From contig OZ241874.1 in the NCBI GenBank assembly GCA_965203305.1, forward strand, positions 806,001 to 870,000: a DNA stretch of 64,000 bases. The letters are read 5' to 3'. Of the stretch, positions 1 to 9,406 are shown piece by piece (positions within the stretch are counted from its first letter, which is position 1; the number at the start of each line of letters is the position of its first letter). This DNA is from Bin80 sp965203305. Its GTDB lineage: Bacteria > Bacteroidota > Rhodothermia > Rhodothermales > Bin80. Made by a program: the position numbers and the translations under genes. The notes beneath the pieces are model-generated. The model ran no database searches. It saw only the letters and a program-made list of their open reading frames with translations, and had not been told where the DNA came from.

Positions 1-3000
1 CTGGTTTGCAACCTGCGATGTCATCCGGGTTTCCAGCACCTTGAGCATGGGTTCCGCTAGACTCCCGTGGGCAATCACCACATAGTTTTTATTATGCGCC
101 AGGGGAAGCGTCTGGGTGATCGCCTGCTCGGCCGGTGCGCCAGCGGGCTGGATTTTCAGTTCATGACTTCCTGCCCCTACCGGACGGTAGGCTGTGGCAC
201 TGCGGAACTGCATTCCGCTACCAATCTGGATGTCTCCCAGATGCAGGTTGATCGGGGTCGGCAGGGGCACATTGTGGATGAACTGCAGGTTCGCCCGTCC
301 TCCGCTCAGATCAGCCTGGTCAATCGGATTCTCAATCCCGTTCGCTGCAATCCCGAAGATCGCACAGCTCCCCAGCCCAATCCCCTCCTGCGTCAGGTTC
401 AGTACCCCGCTGATATACCCGTTCACTGCAAAGGAGCCTGCCTCCACCTGTGCCGGACGCCGGCCTGCCAGCTTCGGATTCTTCCACATGCAGTCCCACT
501 GCACGATCCGCAGTCCGCTGGCATCTGCCACATTCCGGATCCCTTCCGCCGCGATCCGAAGGTTCGTATTCGTGGGCAGCGACTCCGTCCCCAGATCCAC
601 CTTCCAGAACAGATCCGCATGCACATCCAGGGTCAGGCTGCCCCCCGCCGTCGGAACCGTGAGGTTCTGCCATGCCGGCATGGCTCCGTCTGGCACCATC
701 ACTGGAGACACGGTAGCCGCCGTGGTATCAATCAGGTCGGAGGGCAGCTGCAGGATGAGCGGACGGTAGTGGGACATGTCTCCCTTCTCCATTCCCACCG
801 GGAACAGATACCCTCCACTCGCAAAGCCTGCTCCGGAAACCCCCTGCAGCAGGTGCCGCACCACCGGGGTGGCCGCATACGACTGGCGGGAGCCGCGCAG
901 GATCGTGGCCTTGCATGCTTCATTGTTCTTGTCTCCACACTTGCTCCCTTCCTGTGCCGTACTCCGCCCGCGGAGCTCCTGTTCTGCCTGCACATTCTGC
1001 ACCGTCCACATAAACATGCTGTCCATCGGCATGCTGTGAATCTTCCCCTGCCGGAGCGTCAGTGTGGCTGCCTTCTGCTGCATGACATGGCTTTTCAGCA
1101 GCAGTCCCTTTGCGTTGTTCACCGTGACACTGTGCAGGGCTGTCGTGTCTCCAGTCATCACCTCCTGCGCCTCCTTGCCCGTGAACTCCACCGTCGCGTT
1201 CAGATCCCCCTTCTTTGCAAAGTGGAAGCCCCCATGCACCATCAATACTGGCATTCCGTCTGTCACATAGCGCGACGCATCCGTTGCCACCATGAAGTCC
1301 CCCATCACCGTTTTCGTTGCCCCAGAGTGCAGGCGCACCCCCGCGACATCCTCCATCACCGTCCCCTTCGTTTGCATAAAGTCTCCGTGAATCAGGATGG
1401 ACCGCTTTGCCGCATTGTTATAGCGGGAATTCAGCCCGCCGGTCCCGCTGATCATGAGGTTCCCCATGAACTCCGTCGTTTCCGCGGTCGGCCAGATCGT
1501 CGCAGAGCTCAGGGCAACATCTTTGGTGATCATCACCTTCTTGTTTTGCAGCTCTACCGATCCTTGCATGGCGGACAGGCTGTCCACGGTAAGCATATTG
1601 CCGTCTGCAGTGGCACTCTTCAGGTACAGCGTCCCGCCCCAGTTTCCGGTGCCCGGGGTCATCGTGCCGTCAAAGACGACGGTCTGCAGCATCTTGCTGT
1701 CGGCACTCGCATCAATGGTGGTCTGCTTGCTCCCCTTCGGCACTTTGATTATGTCCGCCGTCAGGCTTCCCGTCAGGGTCAGCAGCACATCGGGACGATC
1801 ATTGTCCTTCACATTGGTTCGCTTGCTTGTGTCTTCCGGCCCCAGCATCAGGGTCCCGTCCCCCAGGTGGATCATGGCATCTTTTTCCACAGTTACCTGG
1901 GCCGTGTTCCCAATATATTTGCCTTGACTCACCCGTCCCAGCACATGCAGGTCCCCGCCTTCGGTCATGAGTTTGCTCTTGCCCTTGACCGTCACTTTCC
2001 CGTGCACCCTCACATCCTGTCCCTCTGTGTGCAGTTCGCCTGCTGCGACGACTACACTATAATTGTCTACCTTCGCAGCACTGGTGCGATCCAGGATGGA
2101 GGTCCCCACGGTCAGCATCCCGTCCACCATCAGCTTCCCTTTGGTGATCATCAGTTTGCCCACAATGGAGCGGTCTCCGCTCGTGGTGATCTCGGCACTG
2201 GCATGATTCACGACCACATCCCGCGGATCAAACCATTCCAGCGCATCCGTCACCGTGCGCTTGCCCGGCGTGATATACGTCAGCACATACCGGTCATTGA
2301 CATTGGCGGTTTTTGCCTTGTCCGTGGAGATGCTCCCCGGATCATTGGAGTCTTTCTCCAGCATCCCGTTCTGCACCGTGATGTGCTCCATTACATGCAG
2401 CGTGGAATCGGTTGTGCTCTCGGCATCCACCAGCGACAGCGTGCCACTGCACAGTCCCAGATTCTTCGTCTTGACTGCTTCATCCAGCCGGAGCTCCCCG
2501 CTGCCTATATGGATCGCAAGGGCATCCAGCGTGTCGGACAGGGCAGCCTTCTTGACCAGATCCGTATTTCGGCTGCCATAGGTCAGTTTTTTGATCGTGG
2601 AGGCTTCATCCAGCTCCCCGCTCAGCTCTCCCTGCAGGAGCAGCGACTCGGTTACCTTGACATTTTTCCCCATGAGTTCGGCGCGGGGGCCCACATGGAG
2701 GGTCTTCACCGCCAGAGGTCCGCTGGGGACTGCCAGTTCATCCAGGGCCATCACGGCATCCAGGATCACTTCCGAGCCCCGCCCGGTCACGGACTGCTTG
2801 TCTGTGCCCCCGAATAGAATATGATTCCCGAAGGTGAGTCCGGTGTCTTTTGCGGTGCACATCCCGTCCGCGGTGAGGGTGGACGCATATCCCATTCCGA
2901 TCGTGTTCCCCTGGGCAGAGATCCCGCCTTCTATCCGCACATTGTGCACGGTTTTGGGCCGTTTCGCCTTACTTGCGCCGGTCGTGTCTGCATCCAGATG

Positions 3001-4563
3001 CACCCGTCCCCTGTCTTCAAAGTCCGCCGCGTCTTCCACAGTCAGTGCCCCCTTGATCACGGACTCCCGCGTGGTTGTCCCGCTGAGTGGTGCCAGAAAC
3101 AGCACGCGCGGAGCGCACGCCGGGGCCTTGGGTTTGGTATCCGCGGCAGCCCCGTCGGTGAAGCTGCTGTATTTTACCTTCACATCTCCCTCAATCGTCA
3201 CCGCATCTTCAAACTGCATCCCCGGAATGTGCATGCCCCGCTTCTTGTTGTCCTTGCCGTCCGGCCCCCGTGGGGTATACAAGCAGCTGAACTTTCCTTT
3301 TCCTCCGATCTGCACTCCCCGGCGAACACTGCCGGATCGCCGCACCCCGAAAACTGTCTCAAGTCTGTCCGTCGGGTAGGTCCCGTCATCTAGGCTGATA
3401 TCCCCCCGGATCGTCGCGGTCTTCTCAAAGACCATCCGGGCATCTCCCCACAGGTCAATATTGCCATCCACGATCACCTCACTGCGGAAAATGACATCCG
3501 TGCTGATGCTGTCTTCCTTGACTCTGCTGACTCTTGATGGTTCCACAATACTCCCGAACACCTCCAGATCATCCACCTGTTTCAGGTCCACACAGACATT
3601 GCCGAGGGCAAGCAGCTGGAGGCGGACATTCCGGATCGTCCCCTTGCCGGCAATGCGCACGCAATCGTTCTGGTCCACCCCGTTGGTGGAAGGATCGTAG
3701 GCATCGGTGGGAATGCGGGGTGTAAAGTTTACCCGATTATTCTTGCCGAGGTAGTTGGTGGTGATGAGGGCATCCATCCCGGGATGTCCCTGAATCGTCC
3801 CGTCCACGGTGAGCAGCCCTTGTGGGTCTGTACTGCTGCTCCCCTTCTTGAAAAAGAGGGACAGCTCCACCCGTCCGATCCTGCTAAGATCATTCACGCT
3901 TCGTTTCAGGGTCAGGGTCGCCCCATTTTTGATCGTCAGTCCTCCGCCCACAAAGCCAAGGTACGCCCCTGCTGTGCCTGCTGCTTGGATCGTCATGTCC
4001 TGGGAGACTACAAGGGAACGAAGACTGGCAGCATTTTGGCCACTGCGGTTCAAGAACAGCGTTCCGGTGATGGTGATCCGCTCCGAAGCATTATTATCAT
4101 TCGCGAAAAAGTCGGAGCCGAGGACTCGGGCCTCTACCCACACATTCTTGAATTCCACATTGGCCTTCTCATCCAGCCCGAACCGTCCGCTGGGGTTGAT
4201 CCGAAAATGCCGGTTCGTAACTGTTGGGTGTTCCGTAAACTTGATGGTTCCCTCCACGGCTCCATCACTCTCCTGCACATAGGTGCCAAAGTTGACCTTC
4301 TCGGATAGCGGATTGCCTGATCCAGGAGGGACAAGCGTAACGGTGCCCCCGGGAAAGGGAACGCGGATCAGGAAGTTTGTATTATCTGGATTGGACTTCT
4401 TGTAGGCTTCCACTAGCTGGCACGGTGCACTGCGGGTGCAGGTCGTCCCGGCCCCCTTCTCGGGGTCAATGTAGCGGGTTGCCTGGGCAAAGGCACTAGA
4501 AACGGTAAAGAGAAGAAGGAGAAGAGCGAATCCTGCCCCCCCCCCATTTTTTAGAAATTTCAT
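1..4563 (-). CDS. Giant secreted T9SS-type surface protein, paralogue A (3' end outside the window)
   Basis: The open frame runs from ATG at 4563 to the left edge, about 1521 codons. It begins MKFLKNGGGAGF, followed by a Leu-rich core and an AFAQ cleavage site, a classical signal peptide. The mature part resembles repeated short beta-strand modules (parallel beta-helix or adhesin-like, inferred). At the left edge the frame encodes ..MLKVLETRMTSQVANQ, matching the DUF4397-like region of the paralogue at 42627-47819 almost word for word. The missing end therefore probably holds the rest of that domain and a T9SS sorting tail. The last ~1.1 kb in the window is nearly identical to the paralogue, while the first ~1.5 kb is only weakly similar. 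Signal-peptide codons 7-10 are made of a G10 tract; with ten Gs the frame is intact. Function unknown; surface adhesin or S-layer-like is a guess. Confidence 0.85.
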   Translation of the reverse strand, partial: MKFLKNGGGAGFALLLLLFTVSSAFAQATRYIDPEKGAGTTCTRSAPCQLVEAYKKSNPDNTNFLIRVPFPGGTVTLVPPGSGNPLSEKVNFGTYVQESDGAVEGTIKFTEHPTVTNRHFRINPSGRFGLDEKANVEFKNVWVEARVLGSDFFANDNNASERITITGTLFLNRSGQNAASLRSLVVSQDMTIQAAGTAGAYLGFVGGGLTIKNGATLTLKRSVNDLSRIGRVELSLFFKKGSSSTDPQGLLTVDGTIQGHPGMDALITTNYLGKNNRVNFTPRIPTDAYDPSTNGVDQNDCVRIAGKGTIRNVRLQLLALGNVCVDLKQVDDLEVFGSIVEPSRVSRVKEDSISTDVIFRSEVIVDGNIDLWGDARMVFEKTATIRGDISLDDGTYPTDRLETVFGVRRSGSVRRGVQIGGKGKFSCLYTPRGPDGKDNKKRGMHIPGMQFEDAVTIEGDVKVKYSSFTDGAAADTKPKAPACAPRVLFLAPLSGTTTRESVIKGALTVEDAADFEDRGRVHLDADTTGASKAKRPKTVHNVRIEGGISAQGNTIGMGYASTLTADGMCTAKDTGLTFGNHILFGGTDKQSVTGRGSEVILDAVMALDELAVPSGPLAVKTLHVGPRAELMGKNVKVTESLLLQGELSGELDEASTIKKLTYGSRNTDLVKKAALSDTLDALAIHIGSGELRLDEAVKTKNLGLCSGTLSLVDAESTTDSTLHVMEHITVQNGMLEKDSNDPGSISTDKAKTANVNDRYVLTYITPGKRTVTDALEWFDPRDVVVNHASAEITTSGDRSIVGKLMITKGKLMVDGMLTVGTSILDRTSAAKVDNYSVVVAAGELHTEGQDVRVHGKVTVKGKSKLMTEGGDLHVLGRVSQGKYIGNTAQVTVEKDAMIHLGDGTLMLGPEDTSKRTNVKDNDRPDVLLTLTGSLTADIIKVPKGSKQTTIDASADSKMLQTVVFDGTMTPGTGNWGGTLYLKSATADGNMLTVDSLSAMQGSVELQNKKVMITKDVALSSATIWPTAETTEFMGNLMISGTGGLNSRYNNAAKRSILIHGDFMQTKGTVMEDVAGVRLHSGATKTVMGDFMVATDASRYVTDGMPVLMVHGGFHFAKKGDLNATVEFTGKEAQEVMTGDTTALHSVTVNNAKGLLLKSHVMQQKAATLTLRQGKIHSMPMDSMFMWTVQNVQAEQELRGRSTAQEGSKCGDKNNEACKATILRGSRQSYAATPVVRHLLQGVSGAGFASGGYLFPVGMEKGDMSHYRPLILQLPSDLIDTTAATVSPVMVPDGAMPAWQNLTVPTAGGSLTLDVHADLFWKVDLGTESLPTNTNLRIAAEGIRNVADASGLRIVQWDCMWKNPKLAGRRPAQVEAGSFAVNGYISGVLNLTQEGIGLGSCAIFGIAANGIENPIDQADLSGGRANLQFIHNVPLPTPINLHLGDIQIGSGMQFRSATAYRPVGAGSHELKIQPAGAPAEQAITQTLPLAHNKNYVVIAHGSLAEPMLKVLETRMTSQVANQ
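4536..4545 (-). repeat. Homopolymer G10 tract inside the signal peptide of paralogue A
   Basis: Ten consecutive C on the plus strand (G10 on the coding strand) lie 18 nt after the start codon. They encode three Gly and the first base of an Ala codon. Ten is in frame with MKFLKN; gain or loss of one or two Gs would shift the frame. Tracts of this length are known hot spots for slipped-strand mispairing. Confidence 0.9.
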
Positions 4564-5023
4564 TGGTTAATGTATGAATTAATGAAAAGTTTTTGCGATG
4601 CGATCCGACCACAACCGGTATGATCTTGCCCTAATATACACATGGAACAGGGAATATGACTAATCTCCCCGCAAATTTCTTTTCAGATTCTTTTTTCGGA
4701 AGAAGGATTTGGCTTCCTGTTCGTGTATGATCAAACGGGGCGTACCGCAGAGAGGCATGTCAATCTGAAATTCCTGAAGAATTCCATCTCTTGCTATCTC
4801 ATTAATGCCCGTGGCAGAACCGAATGAGCCTCCTGCAAAATTCCCGGAGGACAGAGAAAGATCGCTCCGAAAGTGCGCGCAGGAACATCAGGGCGGGGAC
4901 AGAGGTGTAGAGGATTCGGAGTCTTTCTGTTTGATTCCCTATCTTCCTTTGCAATGTCCTGAAAAAAGATCGTGGTACTCCATCCTCCCCCCTCAAAATG
5001 CGCAGATTGACAGAACTGAAAAT
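4564..5023. other. Intergenic region between paralogue A and the DtxR-type regulator
   Basis: This 460-bp divergent promoter region for paralogue A (minus) and the regulator (plus) contains no supported gene. It includes one degenerate copy of the ~90-bp R1 element in reverse orientation at about 4826-4917. An open frame reads through it upstream of the regulator, but it has no family-like sequence before 5024. Confidence 0.6.
4826..4917 (-). repeat. R1 short interspersed element, reverse copy, right end degenerate
   Basis: Reading the minus strand gives a segment with GAGCGATCTTTCTCTGTC and a gggaattttgcaggaggctc end. The same order is found in copies near 31.7, 39.8, 48.7, 57.1, 60.0 and 62.6 kb. 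The end at 4826-4845 is clear; the other end is poorly preserved. Confidence 0.5.
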
Positions 5024-5674
5024 ATGCCACTGAGTCAGTCCATTCAGGATTATCTGAAAACAATTTTTGCAATCCAGGAAGAAAATGCTGTAGTTACAAC
5101 GATGGAGATTGCCCGTGCCATGAAGGTATCCGCTGCATCCGTTACAGGCATGATCAAGCGACTGGATCGGATGAAGCTTGTCGTGCATGAATCCTACAAA
5201 GGAGTCAGACTCACAGATGCCGGAGAGAAAATAGCGCTGGAAATCATTCGCCATCATCGCCTGCTGGAAACCTACCTGCGAGAGGTCATGGGGTATTCAT
5301 GGGAAAAGATGCACGATGAGGCAGAGCACCTGGAGCATCATATCTCGGAAGAGTTTGAAGAGAGGATAGATGAGTTGCTGGACTACCCGACCCATGATCC
5401 GCATGGACACCCGATCCCAACACAGGATCTGAAAATAAGCCGGGCCGAAACAGTCCCGCTCTCCGAAGCACCATCAAAACAGCCCCTGATCATCCATCAT
5501 CTCTCCGACACGGATGCGAAAATTCTGCACATGCTGGAGCAAATTGGCCTGATGCCAAGGTGCAAGATTCACATTGTAGAGCAGAGGGATGGAGGCATGA
5601 CAGTACGGCTCGGAAGCCGGGAAGAATTTGTTCGCAAAGAGGTGGCAGGCAGTGTCCATGTGATCGCTAGATGA
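5024..5674 (+). CDS. mntR: DtxR/MntR-family metal-dependent transcriptional regulator
   Basis: 216 aa. An N-terminal winged helix (residues ~1-60, MPLSQSIQDYLKTIFAIQ.., with the SAASVTGMIKRLDRMKLV recognition helix) is followed by a metal-binding/dimerisation domain (HHRLLETYL.., EHLEHHISEEFEERI) and a C-terminal FeoA/SH3-like domain (~145-216, LEQIGLMPRCKIHIVEQ). This is the standard long DtxR architecture. The longer frame from 4805 was rejected because its first 73 codons lie over a degenerate repeat and do not resemble the family. The gene converges on arginase, overlapping its 3' end by 8 bp. The choice of Mn over Fe is an inference from the Mn-dependent arginase and the Mn/Zn-type importer at 16.9 kb. 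Confidence 0.88.
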   Translation: MPLSQSIQDYLKTIFAIQEENAVVTTMEIARAMKVSAASVTGMIKRLDRMKLVVHESYKGVRLTDAGEKIALEIIRHHRLLETYLREVMGYSWEKMHDEAEHLEHHISEEFEERIDELLDYPTHDPHGHPIPTQDLKISRAETVPLSEAPSKQPLIIHHLSDTDAKILHMLEQIGLMPRCKIHIVEQRDGGMTVRLGSREEFVRKEVAGSVHVIAR

Positions 5675-6560
5675 TCGTTTTTCCCAGAAGGGATACCAGA
5701 AGGCTGGTCGCTAGTTCGGCTGTCTGATTGCGTTCATCAATGATCGGGTTGATTTCAACGACTTCTGCGGATGCGAGGCGGCCATCTTCGGCGATGAGTT
5801 CCATGAGCAGGTGCGCTTCTCTCGGCTGAAGGCCGCCTGCAACAGGTGTTCCCACTCCCGGTGCAAAAAAGGGATCAAGACTGTCCACATCAAAACTGAC
5901 ATGGAGACTGTCATGGTGTCCCAGCTGTTTCAGGGCAGATTTCGTGACCTCTCCGATTCCATGCTCGTCAATGTCCCGGATGGTATAGATGCCCATTCGG
6001 GACTCGCGCAAAATGCGCCTTTCTTCTGCATCCAGGGCACGCAGTGAAATGATCGCGATATCCTCTGGATGCAGCTTTGGGCCGTCCCGTCCCACACTGA
6101 CCAGCCGGTCTGTCCCCGATCCACAGAGTATGGCCAGCGGCATCCCGTGAATATTTCCGCTGGGGGAAGAATCCGGGGTATTCATGTCTCCGTGTGCATC
6201 AATCCAGAGGATCCCCTTGGGGGCATCATGTGTGGCTCCCCCTACGGTTCCAATAGCAATGGAATGATCTCCTCCCATAACCAGAGGAAAGAAGCCTTCT
6301 GCCAGTGTCTTTCGAACCGTGTCATATAGCAGACTGCATGTCTTCCGAATCGGCTCAACATAGTCATCTTCGGAGGCGAGTGCCGTTCGGAGTACAGTGG
6401 GGATATTTCCAAAGTCTTCCACTGTATGTCCCAAACGCCTCAGGCGTTCGGCAAGGCCGGCATATCGAAGTGCACTCGGGCCAACATCTACCCCGCGCAA
6501 ATCCTGTCCCAAGTCCAGCGGGACTCCAATCAATCGGATATTTCTGGATTGCCGTCTCAT
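5667..6560 (-). CDS. rocF: Arginase (ureohydrolase family)
   Basis: 297 aa, the usual arginase length. It hydrolyses L-arginine to ornithine and urea with a binuclear Mn centre. The metal-binding motifs are all present: GGDHSIAIG, WIDAHGDMNTP and SFDVDSLDPFFAPG. The N-terminal IRLIGVPLDLGQDLRGVDVGPSALR and the C-terminal EINPIIDERNQTAELA are arginase-like rather than agmatinase-like. The 3' end overlaps the convergent regulator gene. The start at 6560 is close to the divergent ABC exporter, whose promoter lies in the 94-bp gap. Confidence 0.9.
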   Translation of the reverse strand: MRRQSRNIRLIGVPLDLGQDLRGVDVGPSALRYAGLAERLRRLGHTVEDFGNIPTVLRTALASEDDYVEPIRKTCSLLYDTVRKTLAEGFFPLVMGGDHSIAIGTVGGATHDAPKGILWIDAHGDMNTPDSSPSGNIHGMPLAILCGSGTDRLVSVGRDGPKLHPEDIAIISLRALDAEERRILRESRMGIYTIRDIDEHGIGEVTKSALKQLGHHDSLHVSFDVDSLDPFFAPGVGTPVAGGLQPREAHLLMELIAEDGRLASAEVVEINPIIDERNQTAELATSLLVSLLGKTII

Positions 6561-6606
6561 GGAATCTGACTATGTTTGTACAAGATCAAAACAGGAGCGT
6601 ATACTC

Positions 6607-6614
6607 TATCTTTG
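6607..6614 (+). promoter_or_regulatory. Bacteroidota-type -7 promoter box for the exporter operon
   Basis: TATCTTTG matches the TAnnTTTG consensus exactly. It lies 40 bp upstream of ATG 6655 in the divergent gap after arginase. A TTTG lies at 6575, but the 28-bp spacing is longer than the usual ~20, so only the -7 box is claimed. It also argues against the longer frame starting at 6397, which would lie inside arginase. Confidence 0.5.
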
Positions 6615-6654
6615 CAGATTCAAACGTATCCGTACCAATTCTGGCTCCGTCCGA

Positions 6655-8454
6655 ATGCAGGCTCTTGCCCGGCTAAACCATTACTTTGTACGCTATTGGC
6701 GATTGTTCGTACCAGGTCTCCTGTTTACGATGATTTCGGCAGTTTTTGCAATTGCAGTGCCCGTGGTGGTTCGTCAGGCGATTGACAGCATTCCCCGGTT
6801 TGAAGGGCTTTATGGGCAATTTGCGTCAACTGCACTGCAGCATTCCCTGTACTGGGATGTGTTCTGGACTCTGCTCATATTTGGTCTGATTATTATAGGA
6901 CTGAGCCTGGCGAACGGACTGTTCTCCTTCCTGATGCGGCAGACGGTGATTGTCGCCTCGCGCCATATTGAGTTTGATATGCGCAACACATTGTATGAAC
7001 ACCTGCAGAAACTGTCCACGAGTTTTTATCATCGTACGAAAACGGGAGATGCCATCACGCGTGCAACGAGTGATATTGAGCAGGTACGCCGTTATATCGG
7101 ACCGGCAATTATGTATTCTGCCAGGGCGCTGGTGATCGTGATTGCCTCAATTACGGCCATGCTCATTATTTCGCCAACATTGACGCTGTATGCGCTTATG
7201 CCGCTGTCCATTCTCGCTATGGCCATGTTCGTTATTGCACAACTCGTGCACAAGCGCAGTGAAGCTCTGCAACGCCAGTATGCCCAGCTCACGAGCCGGG
7301 TTCAGGAAACGCTGGCAGGAATTCGACTGGTCAAGGCCTATGCACGGGAAGAAACCGAAACCAGGGCATTCGAAAAAGAGAGCCGCTCGTACAAGTCTCG
7401 GATGCTTGGACTCGCTCGCGTAGAAGCAGCATGGAGACCGGTCTTCGTCATTGTCGTGGGACTTTCAGAAATCATGGTGGTCTGGATTGGTGGGCAACTG
7501 GTCTCGGAAGGTATGATCACAGTTGGAAATATCGCGGAGTACATCATATACGTTGCCCTTATGACTTGGCCTGTTGCTGCGTTCGGGATTGTTATTTCCA
7601 TGATGCAGCGAGCAAGTGCTTCCTCGGAGCGGATCTACGAAGTTCTGGACCAGAAGCCAGAGATTGCGGACGGGCCCCGTACAGATCACTCCATACGCCA
7701 GATCAGCGGGCATGTCACATTTGAGGATGTCTCGTTCCGGTATGCAGAGAATTTGCCGTATGCACTCCAGAATGTATCGTTTGATGTGCCAGCAGGACAG
7801 AGTCTTGCTATTGTCGGGAGGACCGGATCAGGGAAAACAACACTCGCAGATCTGATCAGCAGGCTGGTGGAGCCAACGCAGGGACAGGTGCGCATTGACG
7901 GGCAAGACATACAGGTATTGCCGCTGCACGTCCTCAGGGAGGGGATCGGGTATGTTCCGCAAGAGGTATTTCTGTTCAGTGATACCATCGGCAATAACAT
8001 TGCCTTTGGGACAGTCGGTGCCTCCGAAGAAAAAATCTGTCAGGCAGCATATGAAGCAGACCTGCTGGAAACCGTACTGGAATTTTCTGACGGACTTGAC
8101 AGTGAAGTGGGAGAGCGTGGGGTTTCCCTCTCTGGAGGACAGGCGCAGCGTGCCACTATCGCACGTGCACTGATCAGAGACCCACAGGTCCTTGTTCTGG
8201 ATGATGCGCTGAGCAGTGTGGATACAAACACCGAGAGACGCATTCTTGAACATTTGCACAAGAGAAAGGGACATCATACAATGATTCTGGTCAGCCACCG
8301 GATTTCAAGCATACAGGAAGTGGATCAGATCATTGTGTTTGACGAGGGACGTATTGTAGAGCGTGGCACACATGAGTCCCTGATGGAACAGCAGGGATTG
8401 TATGCAAGGATGTATCAGCAGCAGTTACTTGAAGAGCAGCTTGAGGCATTATAG
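6655..8454 (+). CDS. ABC exporter half-transporter (MsbA/lipid or multidrug type), first copy
   Basis: 599 aa: an N-terminal six-helix membrane domain (residues ~15-320) fused to a nucleotide-binding domain. The Walker A is GRTGSGKTT, the Q-loop region is YVPQEVFLFSDTIGNNIAFG, the signature is VSLSGGQAQRATIARAL, the Walker B is VLVLDDALSSVD and the H-loop is LVSHRISS. It acts in the inner membrane. The substrate cannot be read from sequence; lipid or drug is typical of the subfamily. The start at 6655 follows a good -7 box. It lies 7 bp before rnz and in one operon with the second exporter at 9403, so the two may form a heterodimer. Confidence 0.88.
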   Translation: MQALARLNHYFVRYWRLFVPGLLFTMISAVFAIAVPVVVRQAIDSIPRFEGLYGQFASTALQHSLYWDVFWTLLIFGLIIIGLSLANGLFSFLMRQTVIVASRHIEFDMRNTLYEHLQKLSTSFYHRTKTGDAITRATSDIEQVRRYIGPAIMYSARALVIVIASITAMLIISPTLTLYALMPLSILAMAMFVIAQLVHKRSEALQRQYAQLTSRVQETLAGIRLVKAYAREETETRAFEKESRSYKSRMLGLARVEAAWRPVFVIVVGLSEIMVVWIGGQLVSEGMITVGNIAEYIIYVALMTWPVAAFGIVISMMQRASASSERIYEVLDQKPEIADGPRTDHSIRQISGHVTFEDVSFRYAENLPYALQNVSFDVPAGQSLAIVGRTGSGKTTLADLISRLVEPTQGQVRIDGQDIQVLPLHVLREGIGYVPQEVFLFSDTIGNNIAFGTVGASEEKICQAAYEADLLETVLEFSDGLDSEVGERGVSLSGGQAQRATIARALIRDPQVLVLDDALSSVDTNTERRILEHLHKRKGHHTMILVSHRISSIQEVDQIIVFDEGRIVERGTHESLMEQQGLYARMYQQQLLEEQLEAL

Positions 8455-8461
8455 CAGGTTC

Positions 8462-9406
8462 ATGGAATTGATTCCGCTTGGAACATCTTCGGCAACGATT
8501 GTCAAGGAACGGGGATTGTCTGCGTACGCATTGCGTCATCGGGGGAATGTACTCCTCTTTGATTGCGGGGACGGAACGCAGTTTCGCCTGCTGCGTGCGG
8601 GGATTCGCCGCCATCGTATTCGTGCAGTATTCATTTCACATCTCCATGGTGATCACTATCTGGGGCTTTTCGGACTCCTGATTTCCATGTCTCTTGAACG
8701 ACGCGAGCTCCCGCTCACCATCGCAGCTCCCGACAAACTTTCCGATATCATACATGCTCTTCCAGGACTTCATCCCGATCAGATTCATTTTCCGATAGAG
8801 CATGTACGACTTGATGAGGGATCTGCATTGGAAGAGGTCTATCAGCAGCATGGATTGCAGGTACACGCACAACCGCTGGATCACGGGGAATTCTGCCTTG
8901 GTTATCGTGCGGAGGGCAAGGACAACCCGGAACGCATTGATGGGGAGCTGGCACGTACTCTTGGTGTAGACAGGCAGGAGCAGTTTCAGAGGCTGGCGGA
9001 GGGGCAGACTGTAGAAATCGCCAGTGGACAGGCCATCTCACCAGAGCAGGTGAAGAGAAAAACGGGATCTGTCTTTGCATACGTTACCGATACGCGTCCA
9101 TGCCAGGCAGGGATTGATCTGGCGAGGAATGCGGACCTCCTGGTGCATGAAGCAACATTCAGTCAGCAAGATAGCGAACGGGCATCTGTGACGGGGCACT
9201 CTACTGCCTTTGAGGCGGCGCAGCAGGCGAAAATTGCAGGGACGAAAAAACTGCTCCTGACCCATTTCAGTTCCAGATATCCAGATGTGAATCTTCTCCG
9301 AGAAGAGGCACAAGCTGTGTTTCCCAATTCGGATGTAGCACAGGAGTATTGCACATACCCTGTCGGATCCGCAAGCGTCAGATCACAGCCCGCTTCATCG
9401 GCATGA
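8462..9406 (+). CDS. rnz: Ribonuclease Z (tRNA 3' endonuclease)
   Basis: 314 aa metallo-beta-lactamase-fold RNase. It has the Zn motif SHLHGDHYLGLFGLL, the N-terminal MELIPLGTSSA typical of RNase Z, GNVLLFDCGDGTQFRLL, the long exosite region and the C-terminal HEATF and LLTHFSSRY motifs. It removes 3' trailers from tRNA precursors. The start at 8462 gives the standard N-terminus and lies 7 bp after the upstream exporter. Its TGA overlaps the ATG of the next exporter (ATGA), so the three genes are co-transcribed. Confidence 0.92.
   Translation: MELIPLGTSSATIVKERGLSAYALRHRGNVLLFDCGDGTQFRLLRAGIRRHRIRAVFISHLHGDHYLGLFGLLISMSLERRELPLTIAAPDKLSDIIHALPGLHPDQIHFPIEHVRLDEGSALEEVYQQHGLQVHAQPLDHGEFCLGYRAEGKDNPERIDGELARTLGVDRQEQFQRLAEGQTVEIASGQAISPEQVKRKTGSVFAYVTDTRPCQAGIDLARNADLLVHEATFSQQDSERASVTGHSTAFEAAQQAKIAGTKKLLLTHFSSRYPDVNLLREEAQAVFPNSDVAQEYCTYPVGSASVRSQPASSA

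Noticed and set aside
67..2817. 916-codon plus-strand open frame
   Set aside because: It is codon-aligned antisense to giant paralogue A, which has a signal peptide and a paralogue; the plus-strand peptide has no family features.
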